Part shown: positions 26,033 through 35,063 of the stretch, in pieces
Numbering within the stretch: position 1 is the first letter of the stretch
How the letters are laid out: every line of letters starts with the position of its first letter
Translations under genes and position numbers: made by a program
The notes under the pieces: model-generated
The model's input: the letters and a program-made list of their open reading frames with translations, nothing else
Database searches by the model: none
What the model was told of the DNA's origin: nothing
Source of the DNA: Halarcobacter mediterraneus
GTDB lineage: Bacteria > Campylobacterota > Campylobacteria > Campylobacterales > Arcobacteraceae
Assembly: GCF_004116625.1 (NCBI RefSeq)
Contig: NZ_NXIE01000004.1
Coordinates: 231,158-295,157, forward strand
Length of the DNA stretch: 64,000 nt
Direction: 5' to 3'

Positions 26033-27238
26033 ATGACTACTTATTTAAATGACTATAGAAGTTATATATACCAAACTAATTATACAGATTCTTATAATGC
26101 TGTTGTAAGAGTGTCAAATACAGAAAGTTATGGAACAGGTGCTTTGCTTTATGATGGTCGTTCTATTTTAACAGCTGCTCATATTTTTGAAGGATACAAT
26201 ACTGATAATATTACAGTTTACTTCGATACTGCTTGGGGTACACAAGCTTATAGTGCAACTTTAAATATATATGATTACTATGATTCTTTAAATTCAAACG
26301 GTGATATAGCAATTTTAACTGTAGATGAAAATCCCTCTGCTTTTTATGAAAGATATGATATTTACAGAGGAGATGATGAACTAGGTAGTAATTTTACAAT
26401 GGTAGGATATGGAGCTTATGGTTCAGGTTCAACTGGAAAGTTAGAATATGAAACTGAAATTCTAAAATTAAAAACTACAAATACCTTTGAAGCTGATTTT
26501 TATTCTATTGATTTATCTTCTAAAACTAACTTATCTTGGGATCCTTTACAAAGTTCTATATTAGCTGCAGATTTTGATAGTGGATATACTTCAAATGATG
26601 CTTTAGGATATCTTTTAAATATTAATGATTTAGGAAATGGAACTACAGAAGGAATGATTGCAAGTGGAGATAGTGGTGGTCCAGCTTTTATAGATGGTTT
26701 AATAGCTGGTATAGCTTCTTATACAGTTTCTCTTTCTTCAAACTTTAATGAGCTTGATGTGAATAATATAATTGATTCAAGTTTTGGAGAGATTGGAGCT
26801 TGGCAAAGGGTAAGTTACTATTCTGAATGGATAGATAAAACAATTAGAGAAGGTTATGAAAATGCTCCTACTTCAAGAGATGAAGTTCAAACAGAAATCT
26901 TAGAAGCAGATGAGGGTGATATTTCTTATGCTTATTTTCTTCTAGAGTTTTTAGAAGATAGAGATAATGTTTCAGAAAATATTACTTTAAACTATACCAC
27001 AAGAGATGGTTCAGCAACGGCAGGTGAAGATTATATTGCAACATCAGGAGTTATAACTTTATATAAAGACGAGTCACAAGTTATTATACCAGTAGAAGTT
27101 TTAGGAGATAATATTTCAGAAGGAAATGAAACTTTCTATTTAGATGTTACAAATCCTTCTTATGGAAGTCTTGGGGATAATACAAGCACACTTACAGCTG
27201 TTAGGACTATTATTGATGATGACTACAATATAGCATAA
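26033..27238 (+). CDS. Trypsin-like serine protease with Calx-beta domain, likely type I secreted
   Basis: The protein has 401 residues, no signal peptide and no cysteine. A chymotrypsin-fold protease covers about residues 15-275 with a complete triad: His50 in LTAAH, Asp91 in NGDIAIL and Ser214 in GDSGGP. Residues about 285-395 form a Calx-beta domain (TLNYTTRDGSATAGEDY, SEGNETFYLDV). The end IIDDDYNIA, acidic then partly hydrophobic, fits a C-terminal secretion signal. It lies directly before sapCDEF, so it may be exported by it and trim or shed surface proteins; that role is inferred. The disulphide-free protease suits a system whose cargo all lacks cysteine. Confidence 0.85.
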   Translation: MTTYLNDYRSYIYQTNYTDSYNAVVRVSNTESYGTGALLYDGRSILTAAHIFEGYNTDNITVYFDTAWGTQAYSATLNIYDYYDSLNSNGDIAILTVDENPSAFYERYDIYRGDDELGSNFTMVGYGAYGSGSTGKLEYETEILKLKTTNTFEADFYSIDLSSKTNLSWDPLQSSILAADFDSGYTSNDALGYLLNINDLGNGTTEGMIASGDSGGPAFIDGLIAGIASYTVSLSSNFNELDVNNIIDSSFGEIGAWQRVSYYSEWIDKTIREGYENAPTSRDEVQTEILEADEGDISYAYFLLEFLEDRDNVSENITLNYTTRDGSATAGEDYIATSGVITLYKDESQVIIPVEVLGDNISEGNETFYLDVTNPSYGSLGDNTSTLTAVRTIIDDDYNIA

Positions 27239-27244
27239 ACTATT

Positions 27245-27297
27245 TAAATCACTCTGACCCCAATTTATTTTATAAAAAATACATTACGAGTGATTTA
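27245..27297 (+). promoter_or_regulatory. Inverted repeat with partial REP-like element before the sapC fusion
   Basis: TAAATCACTC (27245-27254) and GAGTGATTTA (27288-27297) are perfect 10-bp arms around a 33-nt loop. A half hairpin element (GGGGTCAGAG on the minus strand, 27252-27261) runs from the left arm into the loop. T6 at 27301-27306 follows, so it could end the protease transcript, or be a binding site controlling the gene that starts 60 bp later. Confidence 0.5.
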
Positions 27298-27356
27298 ATC
27301 TTTTTTAAAGCTGTTTTCCTATACTATTTTAATAATTTTAATTAAAAGAGTAGTTA

Positions 27357-28730
27357 TTGGCTAAAAAACAAAGAATATTTATAGAAAATATGACATATCA
27401 TATTTTGTTAAATTGTTTAAGTGATATGAATGTATTTAAAAAAGATATTGACAAAGAGTTCTTTTTGGAGCTTGTTTCTCAGTATAGTAAAACTTACAAT
27501 GTACAAATCCACTCATATATTTTAGACACAGAATATTTTGAGTTTTTAGCTACTTCAAAGAATATTGAATCTATCCCAAAATTTATGCAAACCTTAGGAC
27601 GACTTTATGTAAGTTACTTTAATAAAAAGTATGAAAGAAGTGGTACTTTATGGCAAGGTAGATACAAATCTTCATTGGTGGAGTTTAATACTTACCTTTT
27701 TGATGTAATGTCTTTTATTGAAAGAAGAGTAAAAACCAATTATTCAAGTTTGAATAAAAATTTATTTGATAAAAAAGACAATATAGTTATTTATCATGAT
27801 AAATATAAAAAATTAGGCTTTACTCAAGAGCAAAGAATAAAAAAATATAAAGTTTTTTTTGAACAAAACAATAAAGAAAAAGATGACTTTATATTAAATT
27901 GCTTAGAAAAACAAAAAATCACAGCAACAAAAAAGTTTATTCAAAAACTTGAAAACAACTTAGGTTTAGCTCTTCAATCAAAAAAAAGAGGAAGACCAAA
28001 AAAAACAAAAAAGGATATAAAAATGTACAAAAATTTACAGATTTTAGATAAAGAAAAACATAAAACTTTAAAAGTTTCAGAAATGAAAGATTTATTCTTT
28101 GCAAAAGATATGTCTTCTATCCCTGTAATGGTAAATGAATTAGGAGCAGTAGGTAAAAGTTTTCCTGTTGTTTTTATAAATAGTGATGAGGCATCAACTT
28201 TAGTTGCAATAACTTCTTTAGGAAATGGAAACTTAGCAATAAATGAAGAGGGTAAATGGATCACAAATTATATTCCTATCTCTTTAAGAAAATATCCATT
28301 TTCAATGGCAGCTGTGAGAGATAACCCAGAACAAAAAATAGTTATGATTGATGAAGATGCTTCTTTAGTTTCTAAAACAAAAGGACGACAACTATTTAAA
28401 AAAGATGGCTCTCAATCAGAACTTTTAGAAAATGCTATTAAATTTTTATCTGACAATGAGAATACTGTATTAATGACAAAAAAAATAGTAGAAGAAATAG
28501 TTAAAAGTGGAATTTTAGAAGATAGAGAAATTTCTGTTGGTGAAGGTGAAGAAAAAAAAGTATTATTAAGTGGTTTTAAAGTAGTGGATAAAGAAAAGCT
28601 TAATAAACTAAGTGATGATATTTTAGCTTCTTGGGTAAGAAGAGGTATTATCTCATTTATTGATTTACACTTAAAATCTCTTGATAATATAAATACTTTA
28701 TTTCAACTTGCAAACCAAAGACAAAAATAG
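27357..28730 (+). CDS. sapC: Fusion of a catalytically dead RAYT/Y1 transposase domain with SapC
   Basis: The protein has 457 residues and a TTG start. Residues 1-145 follow REP-associated tyrosine transposases, including RSGTLWQGRYKSS (about 96-108), and about 195-218 match their usual tail, ending KKRGRPKK. The HUH motif is replaced by Tyr60-Phe61-Glu62, and the catalytic tyrosine (Tyr115 in E. coli TnpA-REP, by my alignment) by Phe120, so DNA cleavage is unlikely. Residues 228-457 match SapC (SIPVMVNELG, SFPVVFI, YIPISLRKYPFSM, LFKKDGSQSELL, LSGFKVVDKEKL), whose role is unknown. It heads sapDEF by 11 bp. I infer a nucleic-acid-binding regulator or assembly factor for the S-layer. Confidence 0.85.
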   Translation: MAKKQRIFIENMTYHILLNCLSDMNVFKKDIDKEFFLELVSQYSKTYNVQIHSYILDTEYFEFLATSKNIESIPKFMQTLGRLYVSYFNKKYERSGTLWQGRYKSSLVEFNTYLFDVMSFIERRVKTNYSSLNKNLFDKKDNIVIYHDKYKKLGFTQEQRIKKYKVFFEQNNKEKDDFILNCLEKQKITATKKFIQKLENNLGLALQSKKRGRPKKTKKDIKMYKNLQILDKEKHKTLKVSEMKDLFFAKDMSSIPVMVNELGAVGKSFPVVFINSDEASTLVAITSLGNGNLAINEEGKWITNYIPISLRKYPFSMAAVRDNPEQKIVMIDEDASLVSKTKGRQLFKKDGSQSELLENAIKFLSDNENTVLMTKKIVEEIVKSGILEDREISVGEGEEKKVLLSGFKVVDKEKLNKLSDDILASWVRRGIISFIDLHLKSLDNINTLFQLANQRQK

Positions 28731-28741
28731 AAAGGAATTGA

Positions 28742-30553
28742 ATGGCTTCGCCAAATAATAATCCAAAAAAAGATGAAAGATTAAAAGAATTAAAAAATGC
28801 AATTTTAGACTCAAAAAAATCGTTTTTTATAGCAGGCTTTTTTAGTTTATTTATAAACTTACTAATGCTAGTACCACCATTATATATGCTTCAATTATAT
28901 GATAGGGTAATCACAAGTAGAAGTGAAGAAACACTATATTTTCTAACAGGAATTGTAATTGTACTATTTATTACAATGGCTTTATTAGAAATTGTACGTT
29001 CAAAGCTTCTAATAAGAATCGGAAATAAGATAGATAGTCTTTTAAGTCAAAGGGTATTTGATATTCTTTTTGATTTTGCTAATAAGTTTCCAGGAAAAGC
29101 AAATTCAACTCCTTTATCTGACTTAACACAAATTAGACAGTTTATGACAGGAAATGGTCTTTTTGCATTTTTTGATGCTCCTTGGATTCCTATTTATCTT
29201 GCTGTATTATTTATGTTTCACCCATATTTTGGGTTTTTTGCTATTTTTGCAGCTATTGTTTTACTTTCTTTTGCAATTATAAATGAATATGTAACTAAAG
29301 AAAAGTTAGCAGAATCAAATAATTTGAGTAGGGCTTCAAGTATTTATGTTGATTCAAACTTAAGAAATGCAGAAGTTGTAAATGCCATGGGTATGAAAAG
29401 TGCTATTAGAAAAAGTTGGCAAGAAAGATATTTTGGTTTTTTAAATGCACAAAATGACGCTAGTAATAAAGCAGGTGTTTGGTCAAATATTTCAAAAATA
29501 TCAAGAATGATGTTCCAATCTATGATGTTAGGACTTGGTGGATATTTAGCTATTAATATGGAAGTTAGCCCTGGTATGATGATTGCAGGTTCTATTATTA
29601 TGGGTAGAGCCTTAGCTCCAATTGATTTGATAACTAATTCTTGGAAAGGTTTTAGTTCTGCAAGGGATTCTTATGAAAGACTTGATGAATTATTAGAAGA
29701 TTTTCCAAAAGAAAAAGAGTATATGGAACTACCAGCACCTAAAGGAGAATTACTTTTAGAACATTTGGTTTTAATTCCCCCTGGAGCAAAAGCTCCATCT
29801 TTAACTGGAGTTTCAATGAAAATCGAAAAAGGTGATGTTGTAGGAATAATTGGACAAAGTGCAGCTGGAAAATCTTCTTTGGCAAGGGCTATTTTAGGAA
29901 TTTGGCCTCTTTTACAAGGAAAAGTAAGACTTGATGGTGCAGATATTCATCAATGGGACAAAGAACACTTAGGAAGATTTATAGGATATTTACCTCAAGA
30001 TGTGGAACTATTTGAAGGAACTATTGCTGAGAATATTGCAAGATTTAATGAAGTTGATTCCCACAAAGTTGTAGCAGCAGCTCAAAAAGCTGGAGTACAT
30101 GAGTTAATTTTAAGGCTTCCAGAAGGTTATGATACAAGATTAGGAGCTGGTGGAGCTTCTTTATCAGGTGGTCAAAAACAAAGAATAGGTTTTGCAAGGG
30201 CAATTTATGACAATCCAGTATTAGTAGTTCTTGATGAACCTAATTCAAATTTAGATGACCAAGGTGAACTTTCTTTAGTTAAAGCAATTCAATTATTAAA
30301 ACAAAATGGTACAACAGTAGTATTAATTACTCATAGACCATCAATTTTACAAGTTACAAATAAAATAGCTTTTATGAAACAAGGTGCGTTAGAGCTTTAT
30401 GGACCATCAAAAGAAGTTTTAGCAAAAATCTCAGGGAATAATACTCCAGCACAACAAGAAGCTCAGGCTCAGGCTCAACAACGAGCAGCCCAAGCACAAA
30501 AAGCAAGTGCTGCACAACAACCCAAAATTTCACTTAGTAAGCCAGGGAGTTAA
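28742..30553 (+). CDS. sapD: Type I secretion ABC ATPase/permease of the S-layer exporter
   Basis: This PrtD/HasD-class transporter has 603 residues. The N-terminal membrane domain (about 25-310, six spans) opens with FIAGFFSLFINLLMLVPPLY and YDRVITSRSEETL, typical for this class. The ATPase domain has Walker A GQSAAGKSS near 374-382, signature LSGGQKQRIGFARAI near 475 and Walker B LVVLDEPNSNLD near 498. There is no C39 peptidase, so cargo keeps its C-terminal signal. The last 35 residues are an unusual Gln/Ala-rich tail. It should energise export of the DUF4214/RTX proteins. The next gene starts after 2 bases. Confidence 0.95.
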   Translation: MASPNNNPKKDERLKELKNAILDSKKSFFIAGFFSLFINLLMLVPPLYMLQLYDRVITSRSEETLYFLTGIVIVLFITMALLEIVRSKLLIRIGNKIDSLLSQRVFDILFDFANKFPGKANSTPLSDLTQIRQFMTGNGLFAFFDAPWIPIYLAVLFMFHPYFGFFAIFAAIVLLSFAIINEYVTKEKLAESNNLSRASSIYVDSNLRNAEVVNAMGMKSAIRKSWQERYFGFLNAQNDASNKAGVWSNISKISRMMFQSMMLGLGGYLAINMEVSPGMMIAGSIIMGRALAPIDLITNSWKGFSSARDSYERLDELLEDFPKEKEYMELPAPKGELLLEHLVLIPPGAKAPSLTGVSMKIEKGDVVGIIGQSAAGKSSLARAILGIWPLLQGKVRLDGADIHQWDKEHLGRFIGYLPQDVELFEGTIAENIARFNEVDSHKVVAAAQKAGVHELILRLPEGYDTRLGAGGASLSGGQKQRIGFARAIYDNPVLVVLDEPNSNLDDQGELSLVKAIQLLKQNGTTVVLITHRPSILQVTNKIAFMKQGALELYGPSKEVLAKISGNNTPAQQEAQAQAQQRAAQAQKASAAQQPKISLSKPGS

Positions 30554-30555
30554 GT

Positions 30556-31848
30556 ATGAATGATAGTCTTAGTATGCCTTCACATGATACTTCAAAAGTT
30601 ATATCTTTTGGATTAGGTGTGATTATTGTAGTTTTTGTTATTTTTGGAGGTTGGATGGTTTTAGCTCCATTAGCAGCTTCTTCTGTAGCAGTTGGGAAAG
30701 TTTCAGCAGATATTGACAAAAAAACAGTTCAGCATTTAGAAGGTGGAATTGTAAAAAATATTTATGTAAAAGATGGGGATAGCGTAAAAAAAGGTGATTT
30801 ATTAATTAAGCTTGATGATATTCAATATAATGCAGAGTTGCAAATTTTGACTTCTCAATATCAAGATGCTTTAGGAGTTCATGCAAGAACAAAAGCTTTA
30901 GATGAAGAAAAAGACAAGGTTGTTTTTCCAAAAGAGTTAGTTAATCAAAATGTAATTGCTAATCAAAGAAATATTTTTCAAACTTATAGAAAAAGAAATT
31001 TAGATGAAAAAGCTATTTCAAAAAATAAAATTATTCAGTTAAATAATCAAATTAAGGGTTTATCATCTCTTTTAAAAAGTAAAAAACAAAGATTAGCTTC
31101 AATAAGTGAAGAAATAGTTGAATGGGAAGAATTATTAAAAGAAAAACTTGTTGATAAACTAAAGGTGCGAGAACTAAAAAGAGAAAAAAATTCTATTGAA
31201 GGTGATATTTCTAATACAATATCTGAAATTGCAAGACTTAAAGAACAAATACAAGAAGTAAAAATAGAACAACTTTTAAGAGAAAAAAATTTTAAAAATG
31301 AAAATCTAGAAACTCTTGTAAAAGCAAAATCAAATATTGAAGATTTGAAACAAAAAATAACTACTACTAAAGATAGATTAAGAAGGACAGACGTATATTC
31401 TCCTATTGATGGAACAGTTGTAGGACTTAACTTACATACACAAGGTGCAGTAATTAAACCAGGTTCAGATATTCTTGAAGTTGTTCCTGAAAATACAAAA
31501 TTGATTGTAGTAGCAAAAGTTCAAACAACAGATATTGATAAAGTAAAAGTTGGTTTACATGCAGATATTAGATTTTCCGCATTTAATCTTCAAATAGCAC
31601 ATGTAGTAGAAGGAAAAGTAATTCATGTATCAGCAGATAGCTTTGTAGATGAACAATCAGGGAATCCTTATTATGAAGCAAAAATTGAAGTAACTGAAAA
31701 AGGAAAAGAACAATTACAAGAGTATGGATTTGTACTTGTTTCTGGTATGCCTGCTGAAGTTATGATTAATATTGGAAATAGAACAGCCTTTAGTTATTTT
31801 GTTAAACCATTTAGTGATATGTTATCAAGGGGATTTAATGAAGAATAG
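30556..31848 (+). CDS. sapE: HlyD-family membrane fusion protein of the S-layer exporter
   Basis: This periplasmic adaptor of 430 residues bridges SapD and SapF. A single N-terminal membrane span lies at about 15-40 (FGLGVIIVVFVIFGGWMVL). It is followed by the split lipoyl domain (VQHLEGGIVKNIYVKDGD; later VYSPIDGTVVGL), a long helical hairpin rich in Lys/Glu (about 105-270), and a C-terminal beta-barrel part (PGSDILEVVPEN; LVSGMPAEVMINIGNRT). The order matches PrtE/HlyD. It is translationally coupled to both neighbours: 2 bases after sapD and an 11-bp overlap with sapF. Confidence 0.95.
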   Translation: MNDSLSMPSHDTSKVISFGLGVIIVVFVIFGGWMVLAPLAASSVAVGKVSADIDKKTVQHLEGGIVKNIYVKDGDSVKKGDLLIKLDDIQYNAELQILTSQYQDALGVHARTKALDEEKDKVVFPKELVNQNVIANQRNIFQTYRKRNLDEKAISKNKIIQLNNQIKGLSSLLKSKKQRLASISEEIVEWEELLKEKLVDKLKVRELKREKNSIEGDISNTISEIARLKEQIQEVKIEQLLREKNFKNENLETLVKAKSNIEDLKQKITTTKDRLRRTDVYSPIDGTVVGLNLHTQGAVIKPGSDILEVVPENTKLIVVAKVQTTDIDKVKVGLHADIRFSAFNLQIAHVVEGKVIHVSADSFVDEQSGNPYYEAKIEVTEKGKEQLQEYGFVLVSGMPAEVMINIGNRTAFSYFVKPFSDMLSRGFNEE

Positions 31849-33139
31849 TGTTTTTGTTTTACTTTTAAGTATCTTTTGCTCAAGTTTATATGCTCAAAAT
31901 TTAACATTTTCAAAAGCATATGACTTAGCATTAGCTAAATCAAACAAAATACTATCGTCTAAATATACTTTTCAATCGAACAAAGAGGGTGTAACACAAG
32001 CAAAAGCTGGTTTATACCCACAGCTTTCTTCAAAAATTTCATATGGAAATAGATATAGTCATATGAATGAATTATTAAATAGAAGGGATGATGGTGAAAG
32101 AGAAAGAAGTTTAGATTATAGTATTTCTTTAAATCAAAGTATTTATGATCCAGAATTGTATTCTAAAATTGAAATGGAAAAGCAAAGAGTAAAACTTTCT
32201 GATATAGAGTTTCAAAAAAATAAACAAGAGTTGTTTTTAGAAGTATTTGAAAGTTATATAAGAATATTTAAAATTCAAAACAGAACATCTTTGCTTGAGT
32301 CTAAAACAATGTATTTTAAATATTTAAATGATGCTGCAAAAAAGAAACATAATTTAAGTTTGATGACTAAGATGGATATGTTAAAAGCTGAAGTTGATTA
32401 TAATACGGCAAAAATAGAATTAAGAAAAGAAAAACAACTTTTAAAAATTGCTAAAAATAGTTTAGAACAATTAATAGAGTTATCTAATTTTACATTACCT
32501 ATGATTAACTATGATATTAGTTTAGAGAAACTAGAAAAGTTAAAAGAGATTATCAGAGGCGAAGATATTTATTTATCAAGTTTAGATGTACAAGAAGCTA
32601 AAGCTTCAAAAGAGTTTTCTAAAAGTGTTTTAAATAATGCCTTTGATGCTCACTTGCCTAAACTTTCATTTGATGCAAGTTATACAAAATATTATTCTCC
32701 TGATAAAGCAGCTGATTATGAAGATACAGCTAGATATATGGTAGTTTTAAATATCCCAATTTATCAAGGTGGAGCAGTACGTTCAAGAGTTAAAGCTTCA
32801 GAACTACAATATAATGCAACACTAGAAGAGCTTAAATTAGCTCAAAAAAGAACAAAAATTGAGTTTGAAGAGTATAAAAGTGAATTTGAAGCAGCAGTTG
32901 AGTCATTGATTTTATATAAGACTTCTTTAAAATCAGCAAATCTTTATTTAGATTCTATAAAACAAGCATATGATAAAGGTTTAAAAAGTATTATTGATTT
33001 ATATGAGGCGCAAAGTAAATTAGATGAAATAAAGTTTTCATATGTTGATTCTTTATCAAGTTTAATTGATTCTTATGCAGGTTTATTAAAAGTAACTAAT
33101 AATTTTCAAAGAATAGAATTAATAGATAATATAATATAA
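31838..33139 (+). CDS. sapF: TolC-family outer-membrane channel of the S-layer exporter
   Basis: The protein has 433 residues from the chosen ATG at 31838. This start has a good ribosome site (AAGGGGA) and gives a clean signal peptide (MKNSVFVLLLSIFCSSLYA). An ATG 66 bp upstream in the same frame would add residues that make no signal peptide. The mature part shows the two helical-repeat halves of outer-membrane efflux proteins, with SLNQSIYDPELYSKI and LNIPIYQGGAVRSRV as the matching strand regions. It forms the outer-membrane exit duct of the type I system. gmd begins 9 bases after its stop, so transcription likely continues. Confidence 0.93.
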   Translation: MKNSVFVLLLSIFCSSLYAQNLTFSKAYDLALAKSNKILSSKYTFQSNKEGVTQAKAGLYPQLSSKISYGNRYSHMNELLNRRDDGERERSLDYSISLNQSIYDPELYSKIEMEKQRVKLSDIEFQKNKQELFLEVFESYIRIFKIQNRTSLLESKTMYFKYLNDAAKKKHNLSLMTKMDMLKAEVDYNTAKIELRKEKQLLKIAKNSLEQLIELSNFTLPMINYDISLEKLEKLKEIIRGEDIYLSSLDVQEAKASKEFSKSVLNNAFDAHLPKLSFDASYTKYYSPDKAADYEDTARYMVVLNIPIYQGGAVRSRVKASELQYNATLEELKLAQKRTKIEFEEYKSEFEAAVESLILYKTSLKSANLYLDSIKQAYDKGLKSIIDLYEAQSKLDEIKFSYVDSLSSLIDSYAGLLKVTNNFQRIELIDNII

Positions 33140-33148
33140 AGGTAAGTA

Positions 33149-34183
33149 GTGAAAAAAGCAATTATTACGGGAATTTCAGGACAAGATGGTGCATATTTAG
33201 CACAATTTTTGTTAGAAAAAGGTTATGAAGTATATGGCACATATAGAAGAACTGCTTCAGTTAATTTTTGGAGAATTGAAGAGTTAAATATAAAAAATCA
33301 TAAAAATTTGCATTTGGTAGAATATGATTTGACTGATTTATCAAATTCTATTAGTATGATTCAAAAAATACAACCTGATGAAGTTTATAACCTTGCTGCA
33401 CAAAGTTTTGTTGGGGTATCTTTTGAACAACCAATTACTACTACACATATTACAGGATTAGGTTGTGTTCATTTATTAGAAGCTATTAAAATAGTAAATC
33501 CTAAAATAAAATTTTATCAAGCAAGTACTTCAGAAATGTTTGGAAAAGTTCAAGAAGTACCTCAAACAGAAAAAACTCCTTTTTATCCAAGAAGTCCTTA
33601 CGGTGTGGCAAAACTTTATGCTCATTGGATGGTTATAAATTATCGTGAGTCATATAATATTTTTGCATGTAGTGGAATTTTATTTAATCATGAATCTCCT
33701 TTAAGAGGTCAAGAGTTTGTTACTAGAAAGATTACAGATTCAGTTGCAAAAATAAAATTAGGTAAACTTGATTGTCTAGAGTTAGGTAATATGGATGCAA
33801 AAAGAGATTGGGGTTTTGCTAAAGATTATGTAGAAGGAATGTATCTTATGCTTCAAGCCAAGAATCCAGATACTTATGTTTTAGCAACGAATAGAACGGA
33901 GACAGTAAGAGACTTTGTAAGCTTAGCTTTTAAGGCAGTTGATATAGAAGTGGAGTTTATTGGTAGTGATGAAAATGAGATTGCAGTAGATAGAAAAACA
34001 GGAAAAACTTTAGTAAAAGTAAATCCTAAATTTTATCGACCAGCAGAAGTAGACTTATTAATAGGAAATGCCCAAAAAGCAAAAGAAGTTTTAGGTTGGG
34101 AAGCTAAATGCACTTTGGAAGAACTTTGTTCAATGATGATAAAAGAAGATTTAAGAAGAAATAAATTAGGGTTTTCTTTCTAA
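33149..34183 (+). CDS. gmd: GDP-mannose 4,6-dehydratase
   Basis: This extended short-chain dehydrogenase of 344 residues has a GTG start with ribosome site AAAGG. It converts GDP-D-mannose to GDP-4-keto-6-deoxy-D-mannose. Visible features are the NADP-binding [10 protein letters not shown] (8-17), [14 protein letters not shown], catalytic ASTSEMFG near 125 and the YxxxK pair in [12 protein letters not shown] near 150. It uses the product of ManC (4 kb). Lying directly behind sapF, it seems to be co-transcribed with the S-layer exporter. Length and motifs are normal. Confidence 0.95.
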   Translation: MKKAIITGISGQDGAYLAQFLLEKGYEVYGTYRRTASVNFWRIEELNIKNHKNLHLVEYDLTDLSNSISMIQKIQPDEVYNLAAQSFVGVSFEQPITTTHITGLGCVHLLEAIKIVNPKIKFYQASTSEMFGKVQEVPQTEKTPFYPRSPYGVAKLYAHWMVINYRESYNIFACSGILFNHESPLRGQEFVTRKITDSVAKIKLGKLDCLELGNMDAKRDWGFAKDYVEGMYLMLQAKNPDTYVLATNRTETVRDFVSLAFKAVDIEVEFIGSDENEIAVDRKTGKTLVKVNPKFYRPAEVDLLIGNAQKAKEVLGWEAKCTLEELCSMMIKEDLRRNKLGFSF

Positions 34184-34184
34184 A

Positions 34185-35063
34185 ATGAAAAAAGTTTTAA
34201 TAATAGGTATAGATAGTTTTACTGGGGTACATCTAGCTTCATATCTAAAAAAAGATAACTATGATGTCTATGGAACAACTTTATCAAAAAGTACAAACAA
34301 AAAATACAAATGTGATATTACCCAAAAAGAAAATATTTCAGAAGTGTTAAATATAGTAAAGCCTGATTATTTAATTCATCTCTCAGGAGTATCTTTTGCA
34401 GCCCATGGAAACAATGAAGATTTTTATAAAATAAATACTATAGGAACTATAAATATCCTTGAAACTTTATTATCTTTAAAACAAAAACCCAAAAAAATTA
34501 TCCTTGCAAGTAGTGCAACAGTTTATGGTAATCAAGGCTTGGAAGTATTAGATGAATCTTTATGTCCTAAACCAGCAAACCATTATGGAGCTAGTAAATA
34601 CTCAATGGAATGTTTAGCAAGTGGATATTTTGATAAACTATCGATAATAATAACAAGACCTTTTAATTATACTGGGCAAGGACAAGCAGAACATTTTTTA
34701 GTTCCAAAAATAGTTAAGCACTTTAAAGAAAAAAAAGATTTTATTGAACTTGGAAATTTAGATGTTATTAGAGAATTTAATGATATAGATTTTGTGTGTG
34801 AATCTTATAAAAAACTTTTAGAATGTAAAGCTTCAGAAGAAATTGTAAATATCTGTTCTGGTCGTGGAATTAAATTATTAGATATAATTGCTCTTTTAAA
34901 AAAAATTACAAATCATAATATTGAAATTAGAGTTAATCAAGAATTTGTAAGAAAAGATGAAATTAAAAGTTTAACAGGTTCTCCTTTTAAACTTTTTAAT
35001 CTTATAGGAGAGGTTAAACAATTTAACTTTGAAGAAACATTACTTAAAATGTTGGATAAATGA
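34185..35063 (+). CDS. rmd: GDP-6-deoxy-D-mannose reductase (RMD type)
   Basis: This NAD(P)-dependent SDR has 292 residues. It has the N-terminal nucleotide loop GIDSFTGVHLASYL (7-20) and the catalytic YGASKYSMECLA near 133. Behind gmd, and of this length, it is most likely Rmd, which reduces the keto sugar to GDP-D-rhamnose. A GDP-fucose synthase (Fcl) or GDP-6-deoxy-D-talose synthase is the alternative, since these enzymes are close relatives. D-rhamnose is a common monomer of ABC-exported O-polysaccharides, which fits the Wzm/Wzt genes. Spacing to gmd is one base; the next gene overlaps by 4 bp. Confidence 0.78.
   Translation: MKKVLIIGIDSFTGVHLASYLKKDNYDVYGTTLSKSTNKKYKCDITQKENISEVLNIVKPDYLIHLSGVSFAAHGNNEDFYKINTIGTINILETLLSLKQKPKKIILASSATVYGNQGLEVLDESLCPKPANHYGASKYSMECLASGYFDKLSIIITRPFNYTGQGQAEHFLVPKIVKHFKEKKDFIELGNLDVIREFNDIDFVCESYKKLLECKASEEIVNICSGRGIKLLDIIALLKKITNHNIEIRVNQEFVRKDEIKSLTGSPFKLFNLIGEVKQFNFEETLLKMLDK

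Noticed and set aside
25317..27359. A complete mobile element using the GTCAG hairpins as ends and the fusion gene as transposase.
   Set aside because: The fused domain has lost its catalytic residues, the third element is incomplete and inverted, and no target duplication is visible.
31772..31837. Longer sapF start at ATG 31772.
   Set aside because: It adds residues without signal-peptide character and lies deep inside sapE; ATG 31838 has a good ribosome site and a clean signal peptide.
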